Origin: Synechococcus sp. UW140
Lineage (GTDB): Bacteria; Cyanobacteriota; Cyanobacteriia; PCC-6307; Cyanobiaceae
DNA: 64,000 nt
Direction of reading: 5' to 3'
NCBI RefSeq assembly: GCF_900474295.1
Contig: NZ_UCOB01000006.1
Location: 1 to 64,000, forward strand
Shown: piece after piece, positions 16,150-25,600 of the stretch
How the letters are laid out: the number at the start of each line of letters is the position of its first letter
Numbering within the stretch: the first letter of the stretch is position 1
Notes under the pieces: model-generated
The model's input: the letters and a program-made list of their open reading frames with translations, nothing else
Told to the model about the DNA's origin: nothing
Database searches by the model: none
Translations under genes and position numbers: made by a program

Positions 16150-17613
16150 ATGGGTGACACCCCTTTTGCTGACAAGCCACTCACCGATCGCCTGTTGCGC
16201 AGCTGGGTGCGTTGCCGGCGTCGGGCCTGGCTGGATCGGCATGGTGATTCCCGCGCCAGGATCTACACCGCCCATCGCACCCTCCAGCTCGACGATCAGC
16301 AACGCAGTTTTGTGGCTTTGCTGCCGAAGAAGCCCGCAGCGGGGCTTCCCGGCTTGGCCGAGGGTGCCCCTGGTGTAGTGGGTGTTCGTTTGACAGGACA
16401 GGGGCCCGATGGCCTTCCCCTGGAGGCGCATCCGCCGCTGCTTGAACGGGTGGCCGGCAGCAGCCGCTGGGGAGACTTCGCCTATCGCCCAGTGCTTGCC
16501 CGTCAGGGACGGAGGCTCACCCGTGAACATCGCTTCCCCCTTGCCCTGGCGGGACAATTACTCGCGGATTTGCAGCAGTCGCCCGTGGGAGAGGCTCTCG
16601 CGGTTGCAGGAGCTGGGCGACGGTTGGAGAAGGAACGGCTGCCCCTCAATGCAGCCCTTCAGCGCCAGTTGGATGAAGCGTTGGTCAAGTTGGCGGCTGA
16701 TTTACAGCGTTTGGATCCGCCTCCGCTAGCGGCCGACCGACGCAAATGCACACTCTGTAGCTGGAGAGGCCTCTGCAATGCCGAGGCCGCGTCTGAAGGA
16801 CATCTCAGCGAAGTGAGTGGAATCGGGGCGAAACGCCGCGAGATGCTCCAGGAGTTAGGGATCCATGGCCTCAAGGACTTGGCGGCGGCTGATCCTGCAC
16901 TGTTGGCCACTCAGCTCGAGCGCTACGGCGAACAGCACGGTGCGGTGGCACTTCCGTTGGTCGTCCAAGCCCGGGCCCAACGTGATGGTCTGGTGGAGCG
17001 ACTTGATCCAGCTCCGAGTCTTCCCGAACTGGCGATGGCGGGAGGGGTGTTGCTTTACGACATCGAGTCGGATCCCGATGCTCGCGATGACTTCCTGCAT
17101 GGTTTTGTTTGCCTGCCGCGTGACCCGTCAGGCCGCTGGGACCTCGCTCGAGCCCGTTATCACCCACTGCTGGTGCTCCAGGAACATGGCGAGAAGCGTT
17201 CTTGGCTGAGGCTGCGACGTTTGCTGGCTTCTTACGCCGACTGGCCGATTCTTCATTACGGCGAGACCGAATCGCTGGCTTTGAAACGCATGGCGCAGCG
17301 TCAGGGGGGCAGTGATCGCCTGTTGGAGAGCAACAAGCGTCGGTTGGTGGATGTGCATGCCCGGGTGCGGCATCACTGGCGATTACCGCTCAACAGTTAT
17401 GGCCTTAAGTCCGTCGCCGCATGGCGCGGTTTTCAGTGGCGCCAACGCAGTGTGGACGGAGCCCGTGCGCTGTTGTGGTGGCGGCAGTGGCGGGGATCCG
17501 GTCCTCTCGATCGCGGACATCACCAAACCTTGCGCTGGATTTTTACTTACAACGAAGATGATTGCCTGGCGACATGGGCGGTTGCCTCATGGTTGTTGGA
17601 GCAAGACAAGTAA
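16150..17613 (+). CDS. TM0106-type RecB-like nuclease fused to an RNase H-like exonuclease domain
   Basis: 487 aa. Three parts are visible. Residues 1-210 resemble a RecB/Cas4-like nuclease with one cysteine near the start (C22) and C200-x2-C-x5-C at its end, the pattern of an iron-sulfur staple. The expected metal-site lysine appears to be arginine (D109, then E126-H-R128), so this half may be degenerate. Residues 216-255 look like a helix-hairpin-helix (SEVSGIGAKRREMLQELG). The last ~190 residues carry LLYDIESDP and NEDDCLATW, as in RNase H-like 3'-5' exonucleases. Likely a DNA processing enzyme of unknown pathway. No CRISPR genes are nearby. Confidence 0.82.
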   Translation: MGDTPFADKPLTDRLLRSWVRCRRRAWLDRHGDSRARIYTAHRTLQLDDQQRSFVALLPKKPAAGLPGLAEGAPGVVGVRLTGQGPDGLPLEAHPPLLERVAGSSRWGDFAYRPVLARQGRRLTREHRFPLALAGQLLADLQQSPVGEALAVAGAGRRLEKERLPLNAALQRQLDEALVKLAADLQRLDPPPLAADRRKCTLCSWRGLCNAEAASEGHLSEVSGIGAKRREMLQELGIHGLKDLAAADPALLATQLERYGEQHGAVALPLVVQARAQRDGLVERLDPAPSLPELAMAGGVLLYDIESDPDARDDFLHGFVCLPRDPSGRWDLARARYHPLLVLQEHGEKRSWLRLRRLLASYADWPILHYGETESLALKRMAQRQGGSDRLLESNKRRLVDVHARVRHHWRLPLNSYGLKSVAAWRGFQWRQRSVDGARALLWWRQWRGSGPLDRGHHQTLRWIFTYNEDDCLATWAVASWLLEQDK

Positions 17614-17657
17614 TCCGGAGGCTGGTGGATGTTGTTGACAAAAAGGCTTTGGTCATG

Positions 17658-17680
17658 AAAAAGGGGCCTTGAAGCCCCTT
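17658..17680 (-). terminator. Rho-independent terminator for the DUF805 gene
   Basis: On the minus strand a perfect stem AAGGGGC / GCCCCTT with a 6-nt loop is followed by a TTTTT run. It lies 55 bp past the DUF805 stop. On the plus strand the same hairpin lies ~45 bp past the nuclease stop but lacks a T-run. Confidence 0.8.
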
Positions 17681-17687
17681 GCTATGT

Positions 17688-17726
17688 CAGTAGTCAATCT
17701 CAGTAGTCAATCTGAGTGGTCAAGCT
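17688..17726. repeat. Tandem 13-bp repeat (two exact copies plus one degenerate)
   Basis: CAGTAGTCAATCT occurs at 17688-17700 and again at 17701-17713, followed by GAGTGGTCAAGCT at 17714-17726 (10 of 13 identical). It fills the space between the DUF805 stop and its terminator, so it would be transcribed into that 3' UTR. Confidence 0.85.
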
Positions 17727-17735
17727 GACTTGGCT

Positions 17736-18086
17736 TCAGCCGACCACGCTGGGCTGCACCAGAAGATAGAGAAACCAGAAGCCACCAATAAAGGGCACCA
17801 AGTTGATAAAAATCCAGACCCAATCCTTGCCTGCGTCCCGAAGACGGCGAATGGTGATTGAGAGGGAAGGAAAGATTTGGGCAATGGCGTAGATCACCGC
17901 TAAACCCAGGAGGATGCCATTTTCAGTGCTGTTGAAAACGGTGGTTCCGATGATGAGGAGGATGACATAAACAATCGCGTCAACCAGGGCAAACCACCAG
18001 TATTCAGCTCGCGTCGCTGTGCCGCCGTAGGTGAAGGATTTCCTCCATGCAGTGGTGAATGCCTCAATCGGTCCCATGGATCCCAT
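17736..18086 (-). CDS. DUF805 family inner-membrane protein
   Basis: 116 aa from ATG 18086. It begins GPIEAFTTAWRKSFTYGG and continues with ATRAEYWWFALVDAIVY, the standard DUF805 opening, then three further hydrophobic segments and the SITIRRLRDAGKDWVWIFI motif. Function of the family is unknown; members are small plasma-membrane proteins. A longer frame to 18254 would overlap ygfZ and is rejected. A hairpin-forming AT-rich inverted repeat lies 36 bp upstream of the start, and a good terminator and a short tandem repeat follow the stop. Confidence 0.88.
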   Translation of the reverse strand: MGSMGPIEAFTTAWRKSFTYGGTATRAEYWWFALVDAIVYVILLIIGTTVFNSTENGILLGLAVIYAIAQIFPSLSITIRRLRDAGKDWVWIFINLVPFIGGFWFLYLLVQPSVVG

Positions 18087-18122
18087 GCGATTTCTCGCAA
18101 GAACTATGGCGCTAATCTGGAA

Positions 18123-18144
18123 TTTTGTCTGTTTCGAGACAAAA
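18123..18144. repeat. AT-rich inverted repeat between ygfZ and DUF805
   Basis: TTTTGTCT (18123-18130) and AGACAAAA (18137-18144) form an 8-bp perfect stem around a 6-nt loop, 3 bp past the ygfZ stop. No canonical T-run follows the stem on the minus strand, so it may be a weak ygfZ terminator or part of the DUF805 promoter. Confidence 0.6.
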
Positions 18145-18147
18145 AAA

Positions 18148-19005
18148 TTAGCTGACTTGTGTTCCCCCGCACTCTTGGAAGGCTGGCGGTTCGTCCAAGC
18201 TGACGGCTTGGCTTCCGGTCGATAGCTCAAGCGATGGTTGTTGTAAGGCGCCACGTCGAATTAAGGCCAGTCCTCGCCAGCTGTTGCCCTCTTGGAGGGC
18301 GGAGGTGATGGTTCCTGCGCGCTCGCCGTTGTGGCGAAGGGTGTCTCCGATTTCTGGGCAGGTGGATAGGGCACCGGCGGCTTGAACGGTCCAGCAACGC
18401 AGCTTTTGTTTCACCCCATCGCGGGAGGCCAGCTTGGCCATGGTTTCCTGTCCGAGATAGCAGCCTTTATCGAGGCTCACCCAGTCCCCGAGGCCCAGCT
18501 CCAGAGGATTGGTGTCGCCGTTCAACTCGTGATTGCTGAAGGGCAGTCCGTGGCTGAGACGCCAGTGCTCGAGTTGCTCCCTGCTGGCCAAATTGAGGAT
18601 CTCCCAATCCGAAGGTAGGGACGTGCCCGCAAGCCAGAGGACGTCCTGATCCCACCGCAGGGGTTGGGGAGCTTGGCGCAGTCGTTGCAGGCGTCGCCTG
18701 TGACCTGACTGGGCGATCTTGACGCGATCGGCTGGGAAGATCACCCGATCGAAGCCAGTGAGCACGGCTTCTGCATCGCCGCAGAGCACCAAGACCTCGG
18801 CTCCTTCTGGATCGAGGCGAACCTCGAGGAGGGCTTGTACTCGGCCTGTGGCCGTGAGCCAGCAGCTGCGGATGAGCTGATGGTCGGGGGCCTGATCAAT
18901 CGCAGCACTGGTCTGACCATGCAAGAACTGGCGGCAGCCGCTGCCGTTCAGACGTAGAGATGGAAAGCTGGCATCCCAGCGCAGTGCTTGTGCGCCCTCT
19001 GTCAT
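18148..19005 (-). CDS. ygfZ: YgfZ/GcvT-like folate-binding protein
   Basis: 285 aa. YgfZ proteins bind tetrahydrofolate and support repair or assembly of certain Fe-S enzymes such as MiaB. The defining motif [10 protein letters not shown] (179-188, with C182) is intact, and the N-terminal GcvT-like strand [16 protein letters not shown] is present. The start codon overlaps the pyrE stop by 4 bp (ATGA), so the two genes are translationally coupled. Confidence 0.92.
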   Translation of the reverse strand: MTEGAQALRWDASFPSLRLNGSGCRQFLHGQTSAAIDQAPDHQLIRSCWLTATGRVQALLEVRLDPEGAEVLVLCGDAEAVLTGFDRVIFPADRVKIAQSGHRRRLQRLRQAPQPLRWDQDVLWLAGTSLPSDWEILNLASREQLEHWRLSHGLPFSNHELNGDTNPLELGLGDWVSLDKGCYLGQETMAKLASRDGVKQKLRCWTVQAAGALSTCPEIGDTLRHNGERAGTITSALQEGNSWRGLALIRRGALQQPSLELSTGSQAVSLDEPPAFQECGGTQVS

Positions 19006-19559
19006 GTCTTCAGCTCCTGGGCACGGGCTGCGATTTCGCTCAGTCTGAACAAGCTGACCAATTCCAGCCCAGCGGCCTCCATGGCTTCATGGCCGCCCTC
19101 TTCCCTATCCACGATCGTGACCACCCGCTCCACGACATAGCTGGCTTGTTTGAGTTGATTCACGGCTTTAATCGACGATCCTCCGGTGGTGACGACGTCT
19201 TCCAACACCGTGACCCGTGCGCCTTCTGGTGGTAAGGGACCTTCCAGCCATGCGCCGGTGCCATGGCCTTTGGCCTGCTTGCGCACAATCAGGGCATCCA
19301 GGCTGCGGCCAGCCTGAGCTGCAGCCATCGCCACTCCGCTCACCAATGGATCCGCACCCAAAGTGAGTCCCCCGACGGCGCTTGCGTCAGGCTCCACGCA
19401 AGCGAGCATGGCTGGGCTGAGTAGGGCTAGGCCAGTTCCGCTCAGGGCAACGGGTTTGCAGTTCACGTAATGGTCACTGTTGCGGCCGGAGGCGAGGGTG
19501 AAGGTGCCATGGCGATAGCACTCAGCGGCCAGTCTGTTCAACAGGGTGTCGCGGCTCAT
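19002..19559 (-). CDS. pyrE: Orotate phosphoribosyltransferase
   Basis: 185 aa. Joins orotate to PRPP to give OMP in pyrimidine synthesis. The PRPP loop [14 protein letters not shown] (116-129) and the flexible-loop [10 protein letters not shown] (93-102) are intact; the N-terminal [12 protein letters not shown] strand fits the family. Cotranscribed with ygfZ. It is divergent from the small secreted protein gene starting 59 bp away. Confidence 0.95.
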   Translation of the reverse strand: MSRDTLLNRLAAECYRHGTFTLASGRNSDHYVNCKPVALSGTGLALLSPAMLACVEPDASAVGGLTLGADPLVSGVAMAAAQAGRSLDALIVRKQAKGHGTGAWLEGPLPPEGARVTVLEDVVTTGGSSIKAVNQLKQASYVVERVVTIVDREEGGHEAMEAAGLELVSLFRLSEIAARAQELKT

Positions 19560-19618
19560 AGGGGGACTGGTCCGGGACGAAACTTTTGCCTAGTTTGCGC
19601 TCAGCTGGGTCCTGGGTT

Positions 19619-20158
19619 GTGTCGCGCCTTCTTCGCTCTTCGCTTGTGCTGTTGGTGTTGGCGGCGATCAATCCGGCGCGACAGGTGCTTGCCCGACCTG
19701 TGGTTTGTACTACCAGCCTTGAGGCGCCTGTTGCAATACCGACCTCAGGGCCGGCTCTGCCGGTGGAGATCACACGCTGCTCACCCGTTGAGCGAACTGA
19801 CGCGATGGTGGATCGCCGCTTTTATACCTGGACAGCTCCCTTTGCCCGCGGCGTGGATGTGATCCATCAGGTCACTGACCTGCTCGGCATCGCGATGGGC
19901 GGTCCGGAGGGCAATCGCCTGATGGGCTTTGGATTCCCCGATCAAACGATCGTCTGGGATGGCTCTGTGCTGCAAAACACCACCGATGCCTTGCTGGAGG
20001 AGCAGAGCAAGCCGATCCCATGGCGCACTGTCGATATCTCCAGTGGCTTTGATAGCAGTCTGGCCAGTGAGGGTGAAGTCATCTCTGAAGCGGTGATGGT
20101 GGAACTGGACCTCCCTCCGAGCGAAACCATTGGCACGCCAGTGCGCGGCCTGTGGTAA
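19619..20158 (+). CDS. Conserved-looking secreted protein of unknown function
   Basis: 179 aa using the GTG at 19619, which places a clean signal peptide (SRLLRSSLVLLVLAAINPA, cleavage near ARQVLA) at the very N-terminus; a TTG at 19586 would add 11 residues. The mature part has two or three cysteines, a W-T-A-PFARG segment and an acidic tail. I do not recognise a family. The gene lies between pyrE (divergent) and a tRNA-Met gene 13 bp downstream. Confidence 0.65.
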   Translation: MSRLLRSSLVLLVLAAINPARQVLARPVVCTTSLEAPVAIPTSGPALPVEITRCSPVERTDAMVDRRFYTWTAPFARGVDVIHQVTDLLGIAMGGPEGNRLMGFGFPDQTIVWDGSVLQNTTDALLEEQSKPIPWRTVDISSGFDSSLASEGEVISEAVMVELDLPPSETIGTPVRGLW

Positions 20159-20171
20159 ATCCACATGGCGA

Positions 20172-20244
20172 GGGGGTCTAGCAATCTGGTGAATGCAGCG
20201 AACTCATAATTCGCCTAAGGCGAGTTCGATCCTCGCGACCCCCA
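20172..20244 (+). tRNA. tRNA-Met (anticodon CAT), elongator type
   Basis: The acceptor stem GGGGGTC / GACCCCC pairs fully, the anticodon stem GCGAA / TTCGC encloses loop CTCATAA with anticodon CAT, and the T arm GCGAG-TTCGATC-CTCGC is perfect. The paired first base argues against initiator tRNA. A CAT anticodon could also belong to the lysidine-modified Ile tRNA, but I favour elongator Met. CCA is not encoded. Confidence 0.9.
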
Positions 20245-20257
20245 TTTACCCCAACTG

Positions 20258-21571
20258 ATGCGCATCCTGCTTCTGCTGGTTCTATTGGTGATGCCAGCGT
20301 TCTTTGCAGCGGTTGAGGTCTCTCTGCTGCGCCTGCGGACCAGTCGAGTTCGGGTGCTGGATGAGCAGGGTGTGGCTGGGGCGCATGCGGTGCATCGCCT
20401 GCAGCGCCGCATGCGCAGGGCCCTGCTGATGTGTCAGCTCGGAGCCACGCTCTCCTTGGTCGCTCTCGGCTGGGCTGGCAGCGGATTCGCTTGGTATTGG
20501 TGGCCTGAGCAGACGCTGCCAAGCCGCTGGTGGAATTTGGTCTGGTTCCTGTTCCTCACCCTCTTGGCCACGTTGGTGGCGGGCTTGTTGCCCCGTGCCT
20601 GGGTGCTCAGCCGTCCGGAACGGGCGGCACTGATCTTGGCGCCGGTTCTGGAGGTGGTGATGCGGGTGCTGCGGCCGCTGCTCTCGCTTTTGGAGGCGTT
20701 GGCCTCTTTAGTGCTGAGACTGATGGGCCTGCCGGCGCGCTGGGATTCCCTGGGTTCACCGCTGACTGCGGGTGAATTGGAAACCCTGATCGAAAGTGGC
20801 GATGTCACCGGTCTGCGGCCAGACGAACGCAACATTCTTGAAGGAGTGTTCGCGTTGCGCGATACCCAGGTGCGGGAGGTGATGGTGCCTCGTTCGGGCA
20901 TGGTCACGCTTCCTGTGGATGTGCGTTTTGCTGAGCTGATGGAGGCGGTGCACCGCACCCGTCATGCCCGCTTCCCGGTGATTGGCCAATCGCTTGATGA
21001 CGTGAGGGGAGTCCTTGATCTGCGCTTGCTTGCCGAACCGATTGCTGGCGGGCTGCTGGATGAGACTTCGCCACTCGAGCCTTACCTACTTCCTGCCGAA
21101 AGCGTCCTCGAAACCAGCACCCTGGCGGAGCTGCTGGCCCTGATCCGCAATGGCCACCCCTTGTTGCTGGTGGTGGATGAACACGGTGGTACTGAGGGGC
21201 TGGTGACCGCAGCGGACCTCACTGGTGAGATCGTTGGGGAGGAGCCGGAGCCGGATTCGGAGATTCCGGATCTCCAGCCCTTGATGAACAGCCCTGGTAG
21301 CTGGCTGGTGGCTGGGGACTTGGAGATCTTCGAGCTCAATCGTCAGCTTGGACTTGAATTGCCCGAGGCCACGGAGCACCACACCCTTGCCGGTTTTTTG
21401 CTGGAGCGGCTGCAACACATCCCCGCAGAAGGAGAAGCCTTGCGACATCACGGGCTGCAATTTGAGATCGTGGCGATGGACGGACCCCGTATTGGCCGTG
21501 TGTTGTTGGTGTGCCCAGAAGGCTCGCCCACCGCTTCTGAAGACCACAATCCTGAGATCTCCGATGCCTAA
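20258..21571 (+). CDS. CNNM/CorC family membrane protein with CBS domains
   Basis: 437 aa. Residues 1-~150 form a DUF21 domain with about four hydrophobic helices. A linker (TAGELETLIESGDVTG, then ERNILEGVFALRDTQV) leads into the paired CBS domains (VMVPRSGMVTLPVD; TLAELLALIRNGHPLLLVVDEHGGTEGLVT begins the second half), and the last ~90 residues are a CorC_HlyC domain. The family is linked to Mg2+/Co2+ efflux or tolerance, often still annotated hemolysin-like. It starts 13 bp after tRNA-Met. Confidence 0.93.
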   Translation: MRILLLLVLLVMPAFFAAVEVSLLRLRTSRVRVLDEQGVAGAHAVHRLQRRMRRALLMCQLGATLSLVALGWAGSGFAWYWWPEQTLPSRWWNLVWFLFLTLLATLVAGLLPRAWVLSRPERAALILAPVLEVVMRVLRPLLSLLEALASLVLRLMGLPARWDSLGSPLTAGELETLIESGDVTGLRPDERNILEGVFALRDTQVREVMVPRSGMVTLPVDVRFAELMEAVHRTRHARFPVIGQSLDDVRGVLDLRLLAEPIAGGLLDETSPLEPYLLPAESVLETSTLAELLALIRNGHPLLLVVDEHGGTEGLVTAADLTGEIVGEEPEPDSEIPDLQPLMNSPGSWLVAGDLEIFELNRQLGLELPEATEHHTLAGFLLERLQHIPAEGEALRHHGLQFEIVAMDGPRIGRVLLVCPEGSPTASEDHNPEISDA

Positions 21572-21637
21572 AGCTGTGGTCAGTTCGTCTGATCAAGAGC
21601 AATCAGGGATAATTGGCCGGATCCCTTTCGCCTGCCC

Positions 21638-22642
21638 ATGACCGAACCAATGGTGCCGGTGAAGGTTGGTGTGATCGGAATTGGCAACATGGGCTGGCAT
21701 CACGCTCGCGTGCTGAGCCTGCTCAAAGATGCTGAGCTCGTTGGGGTCGCCGACCCCGACCCCGACCGCGGCCAGCTGGCAAAAGAGCAGTTCGGCTGCG
21801 GTTGGTTTGCCGATTACCGCGAGATGCTCTCTGAGGTTGAGGCGGTTTGTATCGCTGTACCAACGCTGCTGCACCATGCCGTTGGCCTCGCCTGTCTCGA
21901 TGCCGGCCTGCATGTGCTGATCGAGAAGCCGATTGCGGCGAGCCAAGAGGAGGCATCGGCCTTGATCGCTGCTGCGAGCAGGAATGGGCGTTTGCTGCAG
22001 GTGGGGCATATCGAGCGTTTCAACCCTGCCTTCCGTGAACTGATCAAGGTGGTTGCCAATGAGGAGGTGGTTGTTTTGGAGGCGCGTCGGCATAGTCCCC
22101 ATGCAGACCGCGCCAACGATGTGTCGGTGGTGCTCGATCTGATGATCCATGATCTCGATCTGGTCTTAGAGCTTGCCCAGGCCCCTGTGGTCAGCCTCGC
22201 TGCCGCGGGTGGCCGCAGTGCTGAGGGACCGATTGATTACGTGAACGCCACCCTCGGTTTTGCGAACGGTGTGGTGGCGAGCCTCACGGCTAGCAAAATG
22301 AGTCATCGCAAAATCCGAAGCTTGAGTGCCCATTGCCGTGCAAGCCTTGTGGAGACTGACTTCCTCAATCACAACCTCCACATTCATCGCCGTGCCCACG
22401 AGTGGTACTCGGCTGACCATGGCGAGCTGTTGTACCGCAATGATGGTTTTATCGAAGAGGTGAGTACCACCTCAATCGAGCCTCTGTATGCCGAGCTTGA
22501 GCACTTTCTTCAGTGCGTGCGAGGCAGGGAAACGCCTGCTGTTGATGGTCAACAGGCATCCAGAGCCTTGAAACTGGCGGATCTGATTGAGCATGCCGTT
22601 GAGCATCCAGGCATCGGTGTGCCTTTGAACGATCCGATCTGA
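21638..22642 (+). CDS. Gfo/Idh/MocA family NAD(P)-dependent oxidoreductase
   Basis: 334 aa. The Rossmann loop VGVIGIGNMGWHHARVL is at residues 9-25, and the family signature EKPIA (about residues 96-100) and a GHIERFNPAF segment follow. Members oxidise or epimerise sugars, often nucleotide-sugars for surface glycans. The specific substrate is unknown. A short GACCCC-repeat codes for DPDPD at the end of the second strand. The 3' end faces the GH15-like gene with 15 bp between. Confidence 0.9.
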   Translation: MTEPMVPVKVGVIGIGNMGWHHARVLSLLKDAELVGVADPDPDRGQLAKEQFGCGWFADYREMLSEVEAVCIAVPTLLHHAVGLACLDAGLHVLIEKPIAASQEEASALIAAASRNGRLLQVGHIERFNPAFRELIKVVANEEVVVLEARRHSPHADRANDVSVVLDLMIHDLDLVLELAQAPVVSLAAAGGRSAEGPIDYVNATLGFANGVVASLTASKMSHRKIRSLSAHCRASLVETDFLNHNLHIHRRAHEWYSADHGELLYRNDGFIEEVSTTSIEPLYAELEHFLQCVRGRETPAVDGQQASRALKLADLIEHAVEHPGIGVPLNDPI

Positions 22643-22657
22643 TCTCTGCCGCTCTGT

Positions 22658-25600
22658 TCAGACCAAGCCTTCCAGTTCCGCCAAGTCCCGAAGAGCAGCA
22701 ATCTGCCAGTGGCGACACTGCGCTGGTGAGGCGCGATAGAACTGAGCCCATGCAGCCGCCTTGTGCTCGGAGTAACTGGCAACGTCTTGCTCGGGGTGGG
22801 TGAGTCCCCAGCCGACACGCACCGCATGTCCGATCACTACATCGAGAGCAATGTCATCGTCGAAGCGCACGTTTGGATTGGTGGCGGTAAAGGCCATCAG
22901 TGACAACAGGCATTCGCTGCAGAGTTGTCGGTATTCCGGTGCGCTGATTCTTCCGAGTAGATGCTCGATTTGAACAGCAAAATTTCGCTCGCCAGGTGTT
23001 TTCTCCAGTAGCAGTGCACTGGTGAGTCGATTGCGCCGTTCAAGCTTGTCGCCGATGACCAGGCCGCGGCAGTGTTGCAGCAGTGACCAGATTCCTGCAT
23101 GGAAGTCTTTGGGTACGCGCTGCAGTGATCCGAGTCGGATTCGATGCTGGAGCCAGTCTCCACCACTGGGTTGCTCTTCCATGGGGGCTGGTACGGCCCA
23201 TTGCACCTTTCCGCTGAGATGAAGCTGTTCGTTGCGTTTTAACGATGCTCGGGCATGCTCAAGGTCGCTGAGCACGGCCCGTAGGCGTAGCCCGATGGCG
23301 TGGGGAGGCTCGCTGCAGAGAGCCTCGAAGCCTTCGTCTTGGCTGCAGTGTCGTTCAGCGGCCAGTTCGGAGGTCAGCAGCAACAGCATTTGTCCCAGTT
23401 GCAGGGTGAGGGTGCCGCTCAGCAGCTGGGGCTGGCGTCTGGCCAGGCCATCCAGTGCCAGTAAAAGTTCCTGTTGCAGGCTGCTTTCGCGGGCATCACT
23501 GCCACAGGTACGGCGAATGAGCCCCGCAATTGTTCCACTGCCGACTGGACGACTGAGGCTCGAGTCGGCGGTGTAGTTGCGCCCCACCACAACAGTTTTC
23601 TGGCGGGCAAGCAGATCGATTAGTGCGTCTTCTAGCTGGGGGTGCACCAGACCGAGCACGCCTGCGCAGCGTCTCACAACATTCCAGTCTTGTTGCTGCA
23701 GACCGCGGCGATAGATCTCCTCCACCAGGGCAAGCAGTGTGACGCTGCTGCCCTGTGGTCCCTGTAGCTGGGCCCCATCGCCGAGACGAATGTTCAGCTG
23801 TTCAAGCACTTCGGCTTGCTCGCGCAGGGAGGCACTGCTCCAGAGGCGTTCGCATAGTTCGGCTGGAGAGATGTCATCGAGTTCTTGCTCCTGCGCGGCG
23901 GTGAGATCGCCCAGATCGGTGGAGTCCTGCAACAAGCGAGTCGGGTCAGTGCTCTGGTCATGGTCTGCAGGGTCAGCCCAGGTACCGCGCCGCTGCTCCG
24001 ATAGATCGACCCATTGGCCCTGACTGGCCAGCTCGTCAAGGTGTGCATAGTGCACGGCGATGCCATCGATTTCTCCAGTGCAAAGCCGTTCTGCGAGGGC
24101 CAGCACAGTCTCCGGTGCTCTGGAGAACACCGTTTCCGAGATTGGGATCACCAGCAGAGGAGCCCCTGCGCCACGCCAGTGACGCTGCAGGAGGTGGAGT
24201 TCGTTCAACACGGTTTCCACCAGATGATTCGGGTCATCCGTGAGATAGAACGTGTCCTCCTCCAGTACGGAGGGGGGGAAGACCATCTGGCTTTGCCCTT
24301 GTCGATAGAAACGGGCGGTCACCGCTGATTCCGTTCGTACCGGTGGATGGCCACTGAGACCGAGCTCTTGATTGGCACCGACTGGGCGCAGCCGTTGTTT
24401 GAGGGCTGCCGATGGCTGCACCGTCACCTCGCCTGAGTTCGTGTCAGACACCGGAAAGCCTCGATCTCTGAGGACGTTGGCCTGGTTGGAGTTGCTGGCC
24501 ACTAGTGTCACCAACACCCGATCTGCGCCAAGCGCAGCCGGCAGCCTCCGCCCGCAGGGGTCCAGGTCCTCGGGCAGTAGCAGACCTGCCAACAACATCT
24601 CCCCTAGCCAGGCGAGGCTTTGGGTCCACAACAGCGGCACGTTGGCGTTGGCCTGTCGCTGTTGACTTCCAGGTTGTCGACGTTCAGCGCTGAGAGCGTC
24701 CTTTGGCACCACATAGAGCTCTGGATAAAGCCGCTCGCCGTTGTGCTCGACGGCCAGCGGTTGGAGCCGCTCCTGCCATTGCTTGGCCTCATCCCAGCGT
24801 TCTTCACAGCAGGCGGTGATGAGTTCGTAGGCCAGGAACAGGGGCCATTCCGATTCGATTCCCTCAAAGGTGGCTAGTTCCTCTCGCTCGTAATGGAGAC
24901 GGCTGATGTCTTCCACCACGGTCTGGTGACCATCACGGCGGAACCGTTTGTAGCCATAGGGTCCGCCGAGATCACGGCGGATTCGGTCGCAGGTGCGGGC
25001 CACTAGCTGCCGGTCTTCGATCGCCCAGGCGGGGTAGCCCACCACAGAGAGGCAAGCACTATCAGATTCTTTGCTTGCTGACTCACGAGGGAGCAGCCCT
25101 TGCAGGGCGCGGCGCAGACGCACCAATGAACCCTGGGGGATCTGCACAACCACGCTGCCGTCACCGTTTGTTCCGAACAGATCGAGGGCCTCCAGGGCCT
25201 CCAGGGCCGCTTTGGCCATTCCGATCGAGCTGGCATTGCGTTCGGGTAAGCCGTGATTGCCTTTGTCGCCGCGCTCCCAAATGCCGTAGTCGGGAATGCG
25301 GTAAGCCCTGGCCACGTAATACACCAGGTTTTGGATGAAGTCCGCTTCATGGCGGCTACGCACCACCGTCAGCCCGCTCCGGGTGAGTTGCGCCAGTTGG
25401 AGCAGAAACAGCGATGTGGCATCCAGTTGCAGGTGTCCCCAGCCGTTATCAGGTACCACCGTGTCACCGGTGGCTGTGTCGTATTTGGCGTGAAGGGCGT
25501 CAAGCGGATGGAGGCTTTTTTTGAAACGCTCGACTTTGTGGGCCTGGCGCATCATTGCGTTGAGCAGGCCCCGCATCAGTGCCAGAACCCGTTGCTCCAG

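Noticed and set aside
20172-20244. Reading of the CAT tRNA as initiator tRNA-fMet
   Set aside because: The first acceptor pair is G-C rather than the mismatched initiator form, and the anticodon stem lacks three consecutive G-C pairs.
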